The notes under the pieces were generated by a model. The model saw nothing but the letters and a program-made list of their open reading frames with translations, had not been told where the DNA came from and did no database searches. Source: Shewanella khirikhana (GTDB lineage: Bacteria > Pseudomonadota > Gammaproteobacteria > Enterobacterales > Shewanellaceae). From it: a stretch of DNA of 64,000 nucleotides. Positions 34,201 through 41,457 of the stretch are shown piece after piece. A program made the translations under genes and the position numbers. Where the stretch lies: positions 248,001 through 312,000 of the forward strand of contig NZ_CP020373.1 in NCBI RefSeq assembly GCF_003957745.1, in the 5' to 3' direction. The first letter of the stretch is position 1; every line of letters starts with the position of its first letter.

Positions 34201-34879
34201 CTGGTCATCCAGTGCGGCGGACGTGGTGCATGTGGTGACCTCTGGCGTGAGCGGCGGTGACGCCACTGCGCTGAAACAAGGTTCGGCCACCATCACTGCC
34301 CAGTATGGCGGCATGAGTGCCTCGGCCGATGTTGGCGTATACGAGCCAGTGGCCGAGCGTTTTGAAGTGACTCCAGATTACCTGGGGGTTGAGCCTGGAA
34401 TGCAGGCCCAGCTTACGGCGACCGTGTTTTATGTCGATGGCAGCAGCCGTGATGTCACCCTCGAGTCCAGCTGGCAGAGTGACGATCCGCAGGAGGCTAC
34501 GGTTGAAACCGGCACCGACCAGGCCGGTTTGGTCACCGGCATCAAGGACAACGGGTATGCCATCATAACCGCCACCTATAAGGGAATGACCGATACTGCT
34601 GAGGTGAGTGTGTACGTTCAGCCGATTGACTACTTCCGCTTCGAGCCCAGCACGCTTGAAGTGCAAGTCGGCAAGGTTGGCAGCTATATCCTGTGGGCAG
34701 TGTTCGATGATGGTCATGAAGAGGATTACACCCGCTTTATTGAGGTGACAGCCGACGATGACACCCTGGTGAATGTGTACGGCAATGGCACCTTTGAAGG
34801 GTTGGCGCCTGGTGAAACCCTACTGAGGGCGCGCCTCGATATGGTGACGGGTGAGGCGAAACTCACAGTACTGCCTTGA
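31295..34879 (+). CDS. Giant lipoprotein of 13 bacterial Ig-like (BIG2) repeats
   Basis: Protein of 1,194 residues from a GTG at 31295, chosen because AAGGAGG (31283-31289) sits five bases upstream; an ATG at 31268 lacks a site. Lipoprotein signal ends LLGAC-GGD, so it should be anchored in the outer membrane. The rest is 13 tandem repeats of ~85-92 residues, each opening like L-x-V-T-P-x-x-A-x-V-P-x-G, then F/Y-S-D-G-S-x-x-D-V-T, W-x-S-x-D, A-S-I/V, G-x-A-x-G and L-T-V-T. These are BIG2 (intimin/invasin) folds, so it forms a long rod at the surface, likely an adhesin. No C-terminal sorting or secretion domain. Coupled to the OmpA-like gene upstream, which may anchor or export it. Confidence 0.9.
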   Translation: MTLFNRLKKHLLLPLVMLLGACGGDNDGFPTAECGGPDNPCPPYAVSLSVSPKESRLAVNTSLQYQALATYSDGSEKDVTTSVSWQAADTNVASIAAGGKALALAAGSTRISATLTSTTPGASDLTDDANLSVTDAALDALVVTPAEALTLVGLDKAFMAEALFSDGHRQDVTQDASWSSLNSAVATVTNSENSKGVARGISVGDALIQASFGAKAASGELIVLASQPKALVVSPKNHTLPKGTGVALQADLLLEDGLSLNVTAQSQWQAAAPSVATVDNAGFVSAQQPGQTAVTATLSFAGSSLTDSASITVTDAVLESLSLTPAQASIPVGRTQSYQLMGLYSDGSIHPLGQVASWQSSDPVIATVKGAGIAVGLQTGSVQIQASVQGLSAQAQLTVTDAVATSLVVTPGEARVPLGYEGRFSANAHFSDGTSQDVTQDALWQSGDESVVTLVALGEFGGSAKGVAVGATEVTASFAGLTASSDVTVTNAELKQYSISPATATVAAGLSQSFQATGVFTDGSVVDLTQGSSWLSSDTGIASINSKGAATGYVAGEVSIHGSYRGYADDASLTVTAAEVSQLLLTPQSVKVPVGTLGQFEATAIYTDGHQEVVNDVAAWTVANPVLVSVVNGVGGGSAQALAVGTTEVTVSFAGLSASASVEVTPATLVELTLNPALAQVPTGLTLQYQAFARFSDGSSKDVTREAAWITADSNIARIDKFGLAEGLYADKTQVQARYLGYTALGELTVTEPVLVQLQVTPAQASVPVNGMQAYKASAIFSDGYIQDATGVVGWRVDDSAIASIAASGTDAGKATGLAAGSTAIWADYLGMSASAQLTVTDKVFNGLLIEPANSSVFIGSSRQFHAYAVYGDGSQEEVFNVLWESRSPAVASIDKVGRATGLSEGISQIWATYFGKQATAELVVRPGVLTALKVTPDSAQVPLGTQGHFTATATFDGYYHFDVSQYATWSSSAADVVHVVTSGVSGGDATALKQGSATITAQYGGMSASADVGVYEPVAERFEVTPDYLGVEPGMQAQLTATVFYVDGSSRDVTLESSWQSDDPQEATVETGTDQAGLVTGIKDNGYAIITATYKGMTDTAEVSVYVQPIDYFRFEPSTLEVQVGKVGSYILWAVFDDGHEEDYTRFIEVTADDDTLVNVYGNGTFEGLAPGETLLRARLDMVTGEAKLTVLP

Positions 34880-35021
34880 TAGATAAGAGCCCTGATAAGC
34901 CACTGCTCTGATAAGTCAGTGCCCTGATAAATCAGTGCCTTTAAAGCCGCTGCTTGTGCATTTGCTGCAGCGGTTTGAAAGGGGCAAGGTCTGAAACCGT
35001 GCAATGCGTGAAACCAGTGCG
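34880..35021. repeat. Short degenerate direct repeats after the Ig-like gene
   Basis: Three ~17-base units CTGATAAGCCACTGCT, CTGATAAGTCAGTGCC and CTGATAAATCAGTGCC lie between 34892 and 34942. The remainder up to the terminator shows no gene. Origin by local slippage is likely. Confidence 0.6.
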
Positions 35022-35050
35022 AAAAAGCCACCTCTGGGTGGCTTTTTTAT
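35022..35050. terminator. Bidirectional terminator
   Basis: GCCACC-TCTG-GGTGGC stem with A6 before and T6 after, for the Ig-like gene (+) and the DUF1294 gene (-). The 150 bases that follow contain only low-complexity GCTTTGCC-type repeats. Confidence 0.85.
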
Positions 35051-35201
35051 TGTTGGATGCGGCGGGGCTCAGGTTGCAGATCTCAGGTGCAATTGACTTC
35101 ACTTTGCCTCGATACTTTGCCCCAGTGCTTTGCCCTGATGCTTTGCTGATATGGGCTGAGCTATGCTGGGCTGGGATTACAACCAGCCTGTGCCAGCAGA
35201 G

Positions 35202-35552
35202 TTAACTGACGCTACCCTGCCCATGCAGATACCACATCAGCCCGGCGGCAAGCAGCAAATGCGCTGCGGTTGCCACAAAGAACGGCCATAAAAAACTGCG
35301 CTTGCTGGTTTTGTGGCGAAACAGCCCCATGGCCAACATGGCACCGGCAAACCCGCCGATAAGCGCCAGCAGCCAGAGTTTGACCTCGGCGGTTCTTTGC
35401 AGCTCTTTTTTGGCGGCGCGTTTGTCGAGGCCGTACACCGCAAAGGTAAACAGCCCCAGCACGCCGTAGCTCACCAGCAGCCACAGCGGCAGCAGATTGA
35501 GTGCCACCGCGATGGCCAGCAACAAATAGAACAGCAAGGCAAACACTATCAT
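35202..35552 (-). CDS. DUF1294 membrane protein
   Basis: Protein of 116 residues with three or four hydrophobic helices. It shows the DUF1294 pattern: YGLDKRAAKKELQRTAEVKL followed by GGFAGAMLAMGLFRHKTSKRSF. Function of the family is unknown. Its ATG overlaps the stop of the DUF418 gene by four bases (ATGA), so both are made from one message. Confidence 0.88.
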   Translation of the reverse strand: MIVFALLFYLLLAIAVALNLLPLWLLVSYGVLGLFTFAVYGLDKRAAKKELQRTAEVKLWLLALIGGFAGAMLAMGLFRHKTSKRSFLWPFFVATAAHLLLAAGLMWYLHGQGSVS

Positions 35553-36709
35553 GAACTTACCTCAGAGGTGCCGCTGCGACCTGCCTGTCTGCCAAAGGCC
35601 AGATAGCGCCACAAGGTTTCCAGCGGCCCTTGCTTGAACACTTTCAGATACAGGCTCGCCAGCAGCAACTGACACAGAGCCCAGACGATGGCTGCGGCCA
35701 AATAGTGGATGCGATCGAAGTCCATCAGCCACTCGGGGAACAGGTAGCGGAAACACAAAATCCCCACCACAGACTGCAAAATATACAGCGACAGTGCAAG
35801 CTTACCCACTACCTGCAGCGCGGATAACCGCAAGGGGCCAGAAGTGCAAAGGCGAATAATGGCATCGGCATACAGCAGGGCAACCGGGATTGCGCTGTAA
35901 ATCACCGAGGCCTGAGACAGCGAATGCAGCCGCGGTGAATCACTTAAAAACAGCATCAGGTCGATGGCCACCAGAAGCAAGGCCAGCGCCCACACCCGGC
36001 TCCTGTGACTGCTGGAGAAGCCATAGCTGAAAAACTCCGAGCGATACAAGTACATCCCCAGCAGCATCATACCTGCCACATACCAAAGCATCGCCAGCGG
36101 CAGGATGAACATGTTCATGGTCGCCATCATCATCAGGTGTTGCAGCAGTTGATCGGGATAGCTGCCAACCCAGGGCGCCAGCATTTCCTGGAACTCTTCA
36201 CTGGTACGGATTTGGTTAATGGATTCGATATCTATCTGAGAAAGGGCGGCCATGGACACCAGCGAAATACCGATAAACAGTGCCGAGCGGGCGCGCAGGG
36301 TGTGCATATCCGCGTTCAGATAACTGATGGCCAGCAGCGACGACAGGCCGTAAGTCAGCAGCACATCACCGGGCCAGATAAACACGCCGTGCAGCAGGCC
36401 GAACAGCATCAGTATTTTGAGCCGCCTTTTGATGGGAACAAAGGGGTTGTCTGTGGTGCGGCTGAAACTGGCGAATTGGATAGCCAATCCCACCCCGAAC
36501 AGCAGGGTAAACAGCCCGATAAAGCGTCCTTCGAGGAACACCCGCGAAAACAGCTCAACGGCAGTATCCGTGGCCGCAGCCGGGTCGGTGGCGCCATAGC
36601 CAAACAGGCTGTTGCCCATAAACAGGATATTCATGAAAAAGATCCCGAGCACCGCAAGGCCACGGACGGCATCGATACTGGGGTTTCGAGTACGGCGAAC
36701 TTCAGACAT
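35549..36709 (-). CDS. DUF418 family multi-pass membrane protein (YeiB-like)
   Basis: Protein of 386 residues with about ten membrane helices. It begins with the family opening SIDAVRGLAVLGIFFMNILF and RFIGLFTLLFGVGLAIQF, and ends in the DUF418 domain (GPLRLSALQVVGKLALSLYILQS ... LWALCQLLLASLYLKVFKQGPLETLWRYL). These proteins are related to acyltransferase-3-like membrane proteins, but no reaction is established. First gene of a two-gene operon with DUF1294. Confidence 0.88.
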   Translation of the reverse strand: MSEVRRTRNPSIDAVRGLAVLGIFFMNILFMGNSLFGYGATDPAAATDTAVELFSRVFLEGRFIGLFTLLFGVGLAIQFASFSRTTDNPFVPIKRRLKILMLFGLLHGVFIWPGDVLLTYGLSSLLAISYLNADMHTLRARSALFIGISLVSMAALSQIDIESINQIRTSEEFQEMLAPWVGSYPDQLLQHLMMMATMNMFILPLAMLWYVAGMMLLGMYLYRSEFFSYGFSSSHRSRVWALALLLVAIDLMLFLSDSPRLHSLSQASVIYSAIPVALLYADAIIRLCTSGPLRLSALQVVGKLALSLYILQSVVGILCFRYLFPEWLMDFDRIHYLAAAIVWALCQLLLASLYLKVFKQGPLETLWRYLAFGRQAGRSGTSEVSS

Positions 36710-36756
36710 CCACTGTCTTCCATCAGGTTGATTAGCAAGGGAATCAGCCTAGCATG

Positions 36757-36786
36757 AAAACAAAATCGCGAGCCAGTGGCTCGCGA
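36757..36786 (-). terminator. Terminator after the SbtA-like transporter gene
   Basis: TCGCGAGCC/GGCTCGCGA stem (36766-36786) followed on the minus strand by TTTTGTTTT. Confidence 0.85.
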
Positions 36787-36811
36787 TGATTTGTACGAAA
36801 GGCTACCCGTG

Positions 36812-37771
36812 TCAGAACATCAGCGCCTCAATCCAGTGTTTGTAGAGTGGGATCCCTATCAGCACGTTCACCGGAAAGGTAATGCCGAGGGAGGCCAGCA
36901 TCGCCAGGCCGATATTGGCATCGGGAATCGCAGCGCGGATGGCGGCCGGTGCGGCAATGTAGGAGGCGCTGGCGGTCAGGCCGGCCAACACCAGCACTGT
37001 GCCCGCAGGCAGCCCGAGGGTGATGCCTGTGCCTATGCCGACCCAGGCGAGCACAAAGGGGACGGTGGCGGCGAATGCCAGCAGACGCCATTGTTTCAGC
37101 GGCAGCGGGATAAACACTTTGGCGGTAACCAGACCCATTTCCAGCAGGAACAGTGCGAGCAGGGTTTTAAATCCGCCCAGCAGCATAGGTGCCAGTGGCT
37201 CAAGACCGGCCGGACCGTACAGCCAGCCGATAAATACGCCACCGAGCAGCAGCACCACGCCGCGGCTGGTCAGCGCCTCATGCAGGATGTTGCCGCCCTG
37301 GGGCTTGCTGCCTGCTGTTGCATCTTGCTGGTTCTGGCTCAGCTTGCGGTGCAGCCAAAGCATGATGACGATGGCAGGTAGTTCCAGCAGCACCAGATAC
37401 AGGGTGGTTTCGGGTCTCAGTTCCCAGCCTGCCGCTTCGGTTAGCGCCATGACCACCGCAAAGGTGCCTGCGCTCACAGAGCCGTAGTGGGCCGCGATAC
37501 TGGCCGAATCTGAGGTGCTCAGTTTCACCAGCAGCCTCAGCACCGGAAACAGCAGCAGCGGGATGGCAAAACCCAGGCCGACCACGGCAACCAGTTCCAG
37601 CGGTTCCAGGGTGGCGGTTTGGCCGTGCAGCGACATGCCGCCTTTGAGACCCAGGGTCAGCATCAGCAAAATCGACAGGGTTTCGTAAATGGACTCAGGG
37701 ACCTTGAGGTCCGATTTGATCACCCCGGCCAGCAGACCAAGGGCAAAAAAGGCAATAACGATATCCGGCAT
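36812..37771 (-). CDS. sbtA: Sodium-dependent bicarbonate transporter family protein (SbtA-like)
   Basis: Inner-membrane permease of 319 residues with about ten helices in two inverted halves. The opening MPDIVIAFFALGLLAGVIKSDLKVPESIYETLSI, GLKGGMSLHG and the second-half ALFLLEMGLVTAKV and LTASASYIAAPAAIRAAIPDAN match the SbtA/DUF897 family. In cyanobacteria SbtA imports bicarbonate with sodium; in heterotrophs the substrate is less certain. It is divergent from a CbbR-like LysR gene, the usual arrangement for inorganic-carbon transporters. Confidence 0.88.
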   Translation of the reverse strand: MPDIVIAFFALGLLAGVIKSDLKVPESIYETLSILLMLTLGLKGGMSLHGQTATLEPLELVAVVGLGFAIPLLLFPVLRLLVKLSTSDSASIAAHYGSVSAGTFAVVMALTEAAGWELRPETTLYLVLLELPAIVIMLWLHRKLSQNQQDATAGSKPQGGNILHEALTSRGVVLLLGGVFIGWLYGPAGLEPLAPMLLGGFKTLLALFLLEMGLVTAKVFIPLPLKQWRLLAFAATVPFVLAWVGIGTGITLGLPAGTVLVLAGLTASASYIAAPAAIRAAIPDANIGLAMLASLGITFPVNVLIGIPLYKHWIEALMF

Positions 37772-37900
37772 GACTGTCTCTCTTTATCCTCTGTTTCTGG
37801 TGCCACAGCTTGCATGGCTTGGTAAAAGACTCAGGTTCAGCGGATGGCGATTCTGCCTTGAATTGGTTATATTGAAAAATAAATTTTAAGTCAGTCATGT

Positions 37901-37916
37901 ATAGATAAATATCTAT
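37901..37916. promoter_or_regulatory. Palindrome at the LysR start (putative operator)
   Basis: ATAGAT-AAAT-ATCTAT, a perfect 6-bp inverted repeat overlapping the first base of the LysR start codon in the 143-bp divergent region. LysR proteins usually bind such dyads; binding is inferred. Confidence 0.45.
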
Positions 37917-38892
37917 GATCAATCCCCGACTCAAACACCTCAGCATGCGGTTGCTGGAAGTGTTCATTACTGTGGTTCGTCTTGGCAAGGTGTCGGCAGC
38001 GGCGCGCAGCTTGCACCTTACCCAGCCAACAGTGTCGTTGCAGCTGAAAAAAATGGCCGAGCTGGTGGGGGAGCCACTGCTTGAGAGCCGCGATGGCAAC
38101 ATGGTGCCCACCGAAGTGGGCGCGGAGGTATATAGGGCGGCCTGCGATGTGCTGTCGCGGCTGGATGATCTGGACAGCTACCTTGGCGGGATCCGCGAAG
38201 GTAGCTCCGGCCATATCCGCATTGGGCTGGTAACCACCGCCAAGTACGTGATGCCACGGATCCTGGGGCCCTTTTATCGCCGCTTCCCCGGGGTGCAGGT
38301 CACCCTGAGCATAGGTAACCGTGCCCACGTGCTGAATCGTTTTGAGCAGCAGGAAGACGATTTGTACCTCTTCAGTCACCCGCCGGCCGGTGAGCGGGTG
38401 TTGGCGTCACGGATCATTTCCAACCCGCTGAGGTTGATTGCACCGGCGGATCACTGGGCCGTGGGGCAAAAAGGCTTGAGTTTTGATGCTCTTAAGACTG
38501 AGCGCTTTATTATGCGCGAGCCGGGCTCGGCAACCCGGATGATGTTTGAAAGCTGGCTCAGTGCCCGAGGGATTGAGCTCAGTGACACCATGCAAATCGA
38601 GAGCAACGAAGCGATACGCCTCAGCGTGGCTTCGGGGCTTGGGCTGTCGGTCATTTCGGCCCATACCCTCAGCGAAGGGGACATGGGGCCGGAGAAACCC
38701 ACGGTACTGGATGTGGCGGATTTTCCCCTGCGCAGCAACTGGTATCTGGTGGCTCGACGCGATAAGCGTTTGCCCCAGAGTGCGCTGCGGCTTATCCGTT
38801 TTATGGCCGAAAATCTGGGGGATTGTATCGACCCCAGATACGTGGCCGACAATATTGAGTCGCTGGATCAGGTGTTTACCCAAACCCGCTGA
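37915..38892 (+). CDS. LysR-family regulator (CbbR/CmpR-like)
   Basis: Regulator of 325 residues: N-terminal winged helix-turn-helix (~8-68, RLGKVSAAARSLHLTQPTVSLQLKKMAELVGEPLLE) and a LysR substrate-binding domain (~95-300) with GHIRIGLVTTAKYVMPRILGPFYRRFPGVQVTLSIGNR, typical of the CbbR/CmpR group that senses carbon-fixation or inorganic-carbon metabolites. Placement back-to-back with the SbtA-like gene suggests it controls it. The start ATG has no good Shine-Dalgarno; the alternative ATG at 37945 would cut into the HTH. Confidence 0.9.
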   Translation: MINPRLKHLSMRLLEVFITVVRLGKVSAAARSLHLTQPTVSLQLKKMAELVGEPLLESRDGNMVPTEVGAEVYRAACDVLSRLDDLDSYLGGIREGSSGHIRIGLVTTAKYVMPRILGPFYRRFPGVQVTLSIGNRAHVLNRFEQQEDDLYLFSHPPAGERVLASRIISNPLRLIAPADHWAVGQKGLSFDALKTERFIMREPGSATRMMFESWLSARGIELSDTMQIESNEAIRLSVASGLGLSVISAHTLSEGDMGPEKPTVLDVADFPLRSNWYLVARRDKRLPQSALRLIRFMAENLGDCIDPRYVADNIESLDQVFTQTR

Positions 38893-39131
38893 TTCAGCAT
38901 GCTCGTACTTTGGTTGTATAAGCCGGTGGCGACTATACTTCAGCGTGCAATCTTTGGCTCAGCGCCGCCATCGAGTCCTGCCTGAAACGGCAGCCCGCGC
39001 TTGCGCCGGTCCGTTTTGTCTCCATGTTGCCGTTTTGCATGCCATAACGCCGGAAACCCCAACCTGATGCGGATTTTAACGGGCTCAGGGACGCTTGGTC
39101 ACGGACGTTTCACTTATCAGAGGATAGTGTT

Positions 39132-39683
39132 ATGACCATCAAGAACCCCTTGCGGCACAGCTTGCCCTGCGTTCTGGGCTTGGCGTTGGCCGCTGGAATC
39201 ACCCCTGTCCAGGCCGCCGACAATCAGGCATTGCTGGAGGATGCGCTCAGCGCCGCACCACCCACCCTGCGTGATAAGGTCACGGTAATGGATTGGCAGC
39301 AAAATGTGCTGCAACAGGGCAGCAGCAACTATACCTGTTTCCCCACGCCGCCCAGTTTAACCGGCAAGGCGCCCATGTGTATGGATGGTCCCTAGATGAT
39401 GTGGGCCGATGCCTGGACCCATAAAAAGCCGTTTCAGGCCAAATCCATTGGGATTTCCTACATGCTGGGAGGTGACGGCGGTGCCAGCAATACCGACCCC
39501 TTCGCCGAAGGTAAAACGGATGATAATCAATGGATTGTTGAAGGCCCGCACCTGATGATTATTGTGCCGGATCCAGCCATGCTGGACAGCCTGCCCACTG
39601 ACCCCTATGAGGGCGGCCCCTACGTGATGTGGAAGGGAACCCCTTACGCCCACATCATGGTGCCGGTGGGGGCACGAAAATAG
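39132..39683 (+). pseudogene. Exported protein gene interrupted by an in-frame amber codon
   Basis: One continuous frame of 184 codons: a signal peptide (cut near TPVQAA), then SNYTCFPTPPSL and CMDGP, a TAG at 39393-39395, then MMWADAWTHKKPF to the end at PYAHIMVPVGARK. Both sides read as one protein, and relatives I recall have Trp at this point (CMDGxW), so TAG most simply derives from TGG. The downstream part keeps conserved-looking text (GPHLMIIVPDPAMLDSLPTDP, GGPYVMWKGTPYAHIMVP), implying a recent change, amber suppression or a sequencing error. Family function unknown; the intact protein would be periplasmic. AGAGGATAG precedes the ATG. Confidence 0.8.
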
Positions 39684-39701
39684 CCTGTTGCCAACTTCCG
39701 A

Positions 39702-39725
39702 AACGCCCGCCATGGGCGTTTTTTG
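39702..39725 (+). terminator. Terminator after the amber-interrupted gene
   Basis: AACGCCC-GCCAT-GGGCGTT stem followed by TTTT. Confidence 0.85.
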
Positions 39726-40079
39726 TGGCTGGATGACCAAGATATCTGCGATGAGTATCGACAAAGGCGGCTTTTTGCGGGTCGCTGTTTGGGCGCTTAT
39801 TCGCCTGCCTGCACCGGCCTTTTCAGCAAGTGACGGGCACTGGGCTTCAGCTGCTCTGTGTGCAGGTTGATGATTTTGAAAACATAAATACACATGTATC
39901 TAACTTGTTGAAATTGTGTGATTTGAGATAGATCAATGCCACTGCTTTCTGCAATTGTGTTTTGCTTGCCCCTCCTCTAGAATGCGCCGCCCTTCAAGCC
40001 TTCCCAGCTTGGAGCAGGCACAGCAGATCCCGACCGTTGGCGTCAGCTTGCCGGCGGTTATTTTACTCAGGAGTTAACT
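39726..40079 (+). promoter_or_regulatory. Upstream region of satP
   Basis: No gene. An FNR/EtrA-type box is at 39923-39936. Downstream the region becomes GC-rich and ends in an AGGAG ribosome site at 40069-40073. Confidence 0.5.
39923..39936. promoter_or_regulatory. FNR/EtrA-like binding site upstream of satP
   Basis: TTGAGATAGATCAA matches the FNR-family consensus TTGAT-N4-ATCAA at 9 of 10 fixed positions. Overlap with a CRP half-site (TGTGA just upstream) is possible. Oxygen- or carbon-dependent control of the acetate transporter is inferred. Confidence 0.55.
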
Positions 40080-40682
40080 ATGTCCACCCCTCTGGCCAAC
40101 CCCGCCCCCCTCGGGCTGATGGGCTTTGGCATGACCACCATTTTGCTCAATATCCACAATGCCGGTTTCTTTCCCATCGATGCCATGATCCTGGCCATGG
40201 GGATTTTTTACGGCGGTTTGGGGCAGGTGATCGTTGGCATTATGTGCTTTATGCGTGGTGACACCTTTGGCACCACAGCCTTTACCTCGTACGGCCTGTT
40301 CTGGCTCACCCTGGTTGGGCTGATTTTGATGCCAAACGCAGGCGTAGCGGCGAGCCCAGCGTCCTTTATGGGCTGGTATCTGGCGCTGTGGGGCGTTTTC
40401 ACTGGCTTTATGTTTATCGGCTCGCTGCGTTATGCGCGCATCAAGCAGTTTATTTTCGGCTCGCTGACGCTGCTGTTTTTCCTGCTGGCGGCCCGCGACT
40501 TCACCGGCAGTGAACTGATTGGCACCATAGCCGCGTGGGAAGGCATTATCTGCGGCGCATCGGCCATTTACTTTGCCATGGCGCAGGTGATCAACGGTGA
40601 GTATGGCCGCACTGTGCTGCCGATTGGCGAGCTCAAGCCGAAGGCAACTGTGGTACCAGTGGCAGAGGCCAAAGCGGCCTGA
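40080..40682 (+). CDS. satP: Acetate uptake transporter, SatP/YaaH (GPR1/FUN34) family
   Basis: Six-helix inner-membrane protein of 200 residues that moves acetate and succinate with protons. It opens with the family signature NPAPLGLMGFGMTT, has ILLNIHNAGFFP, MGIFYGGLGQVIVG, the conserved FTSYGLFW and a GMLCG-like stretch AAWEGIICGASAIYFAMAQ. The length equals the E. coli protein within ~12 residues. The hydrophilic tail is rich in Lys/Ala. It has its own promoter region with an FNR-type box. Confidence 0.93.
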   Translation: MSTPLANPAPLGLMGFGMTTILLNIHNAGFFPIDAMILAMGIFYGGLGQVIVGIMCFMRGDTFGTTAFTSYGLFWLTLVGLILMPNAGVAASPASFMGWYLALWGVFTGFMFIGSLRYARIKQFIFGSLTLLFFLLAARDFTGSELIGTIAAWEGIICGASAIYFAMAQVINGEYGRTVLPIGELKPKATVVPVAEAKAA

Positions 40683-40712
40683 CGCGAGCTGAGCCCGCTA
40701 TTGGGAGCAACT

Positions 40713-40745
40713 AAAAATGCCCTGTCATACAGGGCATTTTTGTTT
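40713..40745. terminator. Bidirectional terminator between satP and DUF4124 gene
   Basis: AAATGCCCTG-TCATA-CAGGGCATTTT stem with A and T runs. Confidence 0.9.
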
Positions 40746-40764
40746 TTATGGGGAATGATATGGT

Positions 40765-41376
40765 TCAGCTACCCACCTTTTTATAGGTGAACTCGAGTTC
40801 GCCGCCCTTGGTATTTTGCAGCACTGTCATTTCGCTTCCAGAAAGGCTCAGCAGCTTACACTTGCGGCTTTGAGATTTGGCTTCGGTTTTGGTCTTGCCG
40901 TTTGGCAACGCCATGGACTCGCTGTTAATTTGAATATGCAGCTGATCGCCAACCAGTTTCCAACTACCCTTCAAGGTAATGCTTGCCCCAAAAATACTCG
41001 CATTGCGGGTGTAGCTGCCATCGGCGGCAAAGGTATCAATAGCGTCGTCCATCATATCGTCCTGCCAACGCCCCACCAATTGTTTGGCATCGAAGGAGCC
41101 TTGAGGAGCTGTATCGCTGGCATCGGCCATCAGGTTTGCCCCAGGGCTGGCTTCATCTAAATCGGCTTCATCATCTACTCTGTTATAGCGGCTGCTGGCG
41201 CGAACCGGAGCTGATTTATCAGTAACTTTCAGTTCTTCAGCTTCTTCTGCCTGTGGCCGGTCGCCAAAGTGTACCTTGCCGTCTTTATCGACCCACTTGT
41301 AGACGTTTTCTGCCTGCGCGGCCTGGGTAAGGCTCAGGCCTAATATCAGTCCGAGCAAAGTGATCTGTAATCTCAT
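40765..41376 (-). CDS. DUF4124 domain periplasmic protein
   Basis: Exported protein of 203 residues: signal peptide 1-22 (cut after QAAQA), then DUF4124 (~22-70) with the hallmark VYKWVDKDGKVHFGDRP. An acidic, Ala-rich linker follows, and a C-terminal ~100-residue domain (LVGRWQDDMMDDAIDTFAADGSYTRNAS ... ELEFTYKKVGS) that looks like a lipocalin-like or META-type beta barrel. Function unknown. It lies 81 bases downstream of the second DUF4892-OmpA gene, same strand, and may be the last gene of that operon. Confidence 0.82.
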   Translation of the reverse strand: MRLQITLLGLILGLSLTQAAQAENVYKWVDKDGKVHFGDRPQAEEAEELKVTDKSAPVRASSRYNRVDDEADLDEASPGANLMADASDTAPQGSFDAKQLVGRWQDDMMDDAIDTFAADGSYTRNASIFGASITLKGSWKLVGDQLHIQINSESMALPNGKTKTEAKSQSRKCKLLSLSGSEMTVLQNTKGGELEFTYKKVGS

Positions 41377-41457
41377 GGTCTATTTCCCTATGTAACCAGC
41401 GGGCTATCTTCGCAGCTGATGGCAGCACAATGCAATCGGCTGCGAAGCGTTAATGGG

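Noticed and set aside
31295..34879. Regular ~265-base repeats as a possible CRISPR or tandem DNA repeat
   Set aside because: The period is protein-level (Ig-like domains) with diverged DNA; there are no short identical repeats with spacers.
39393..39395. TAG as a pyrrolysine codon
   Set aside because: No sign of pyrrolysine machinery, the family has no such residue that I know, and Trp-to-amber is a one-base change.
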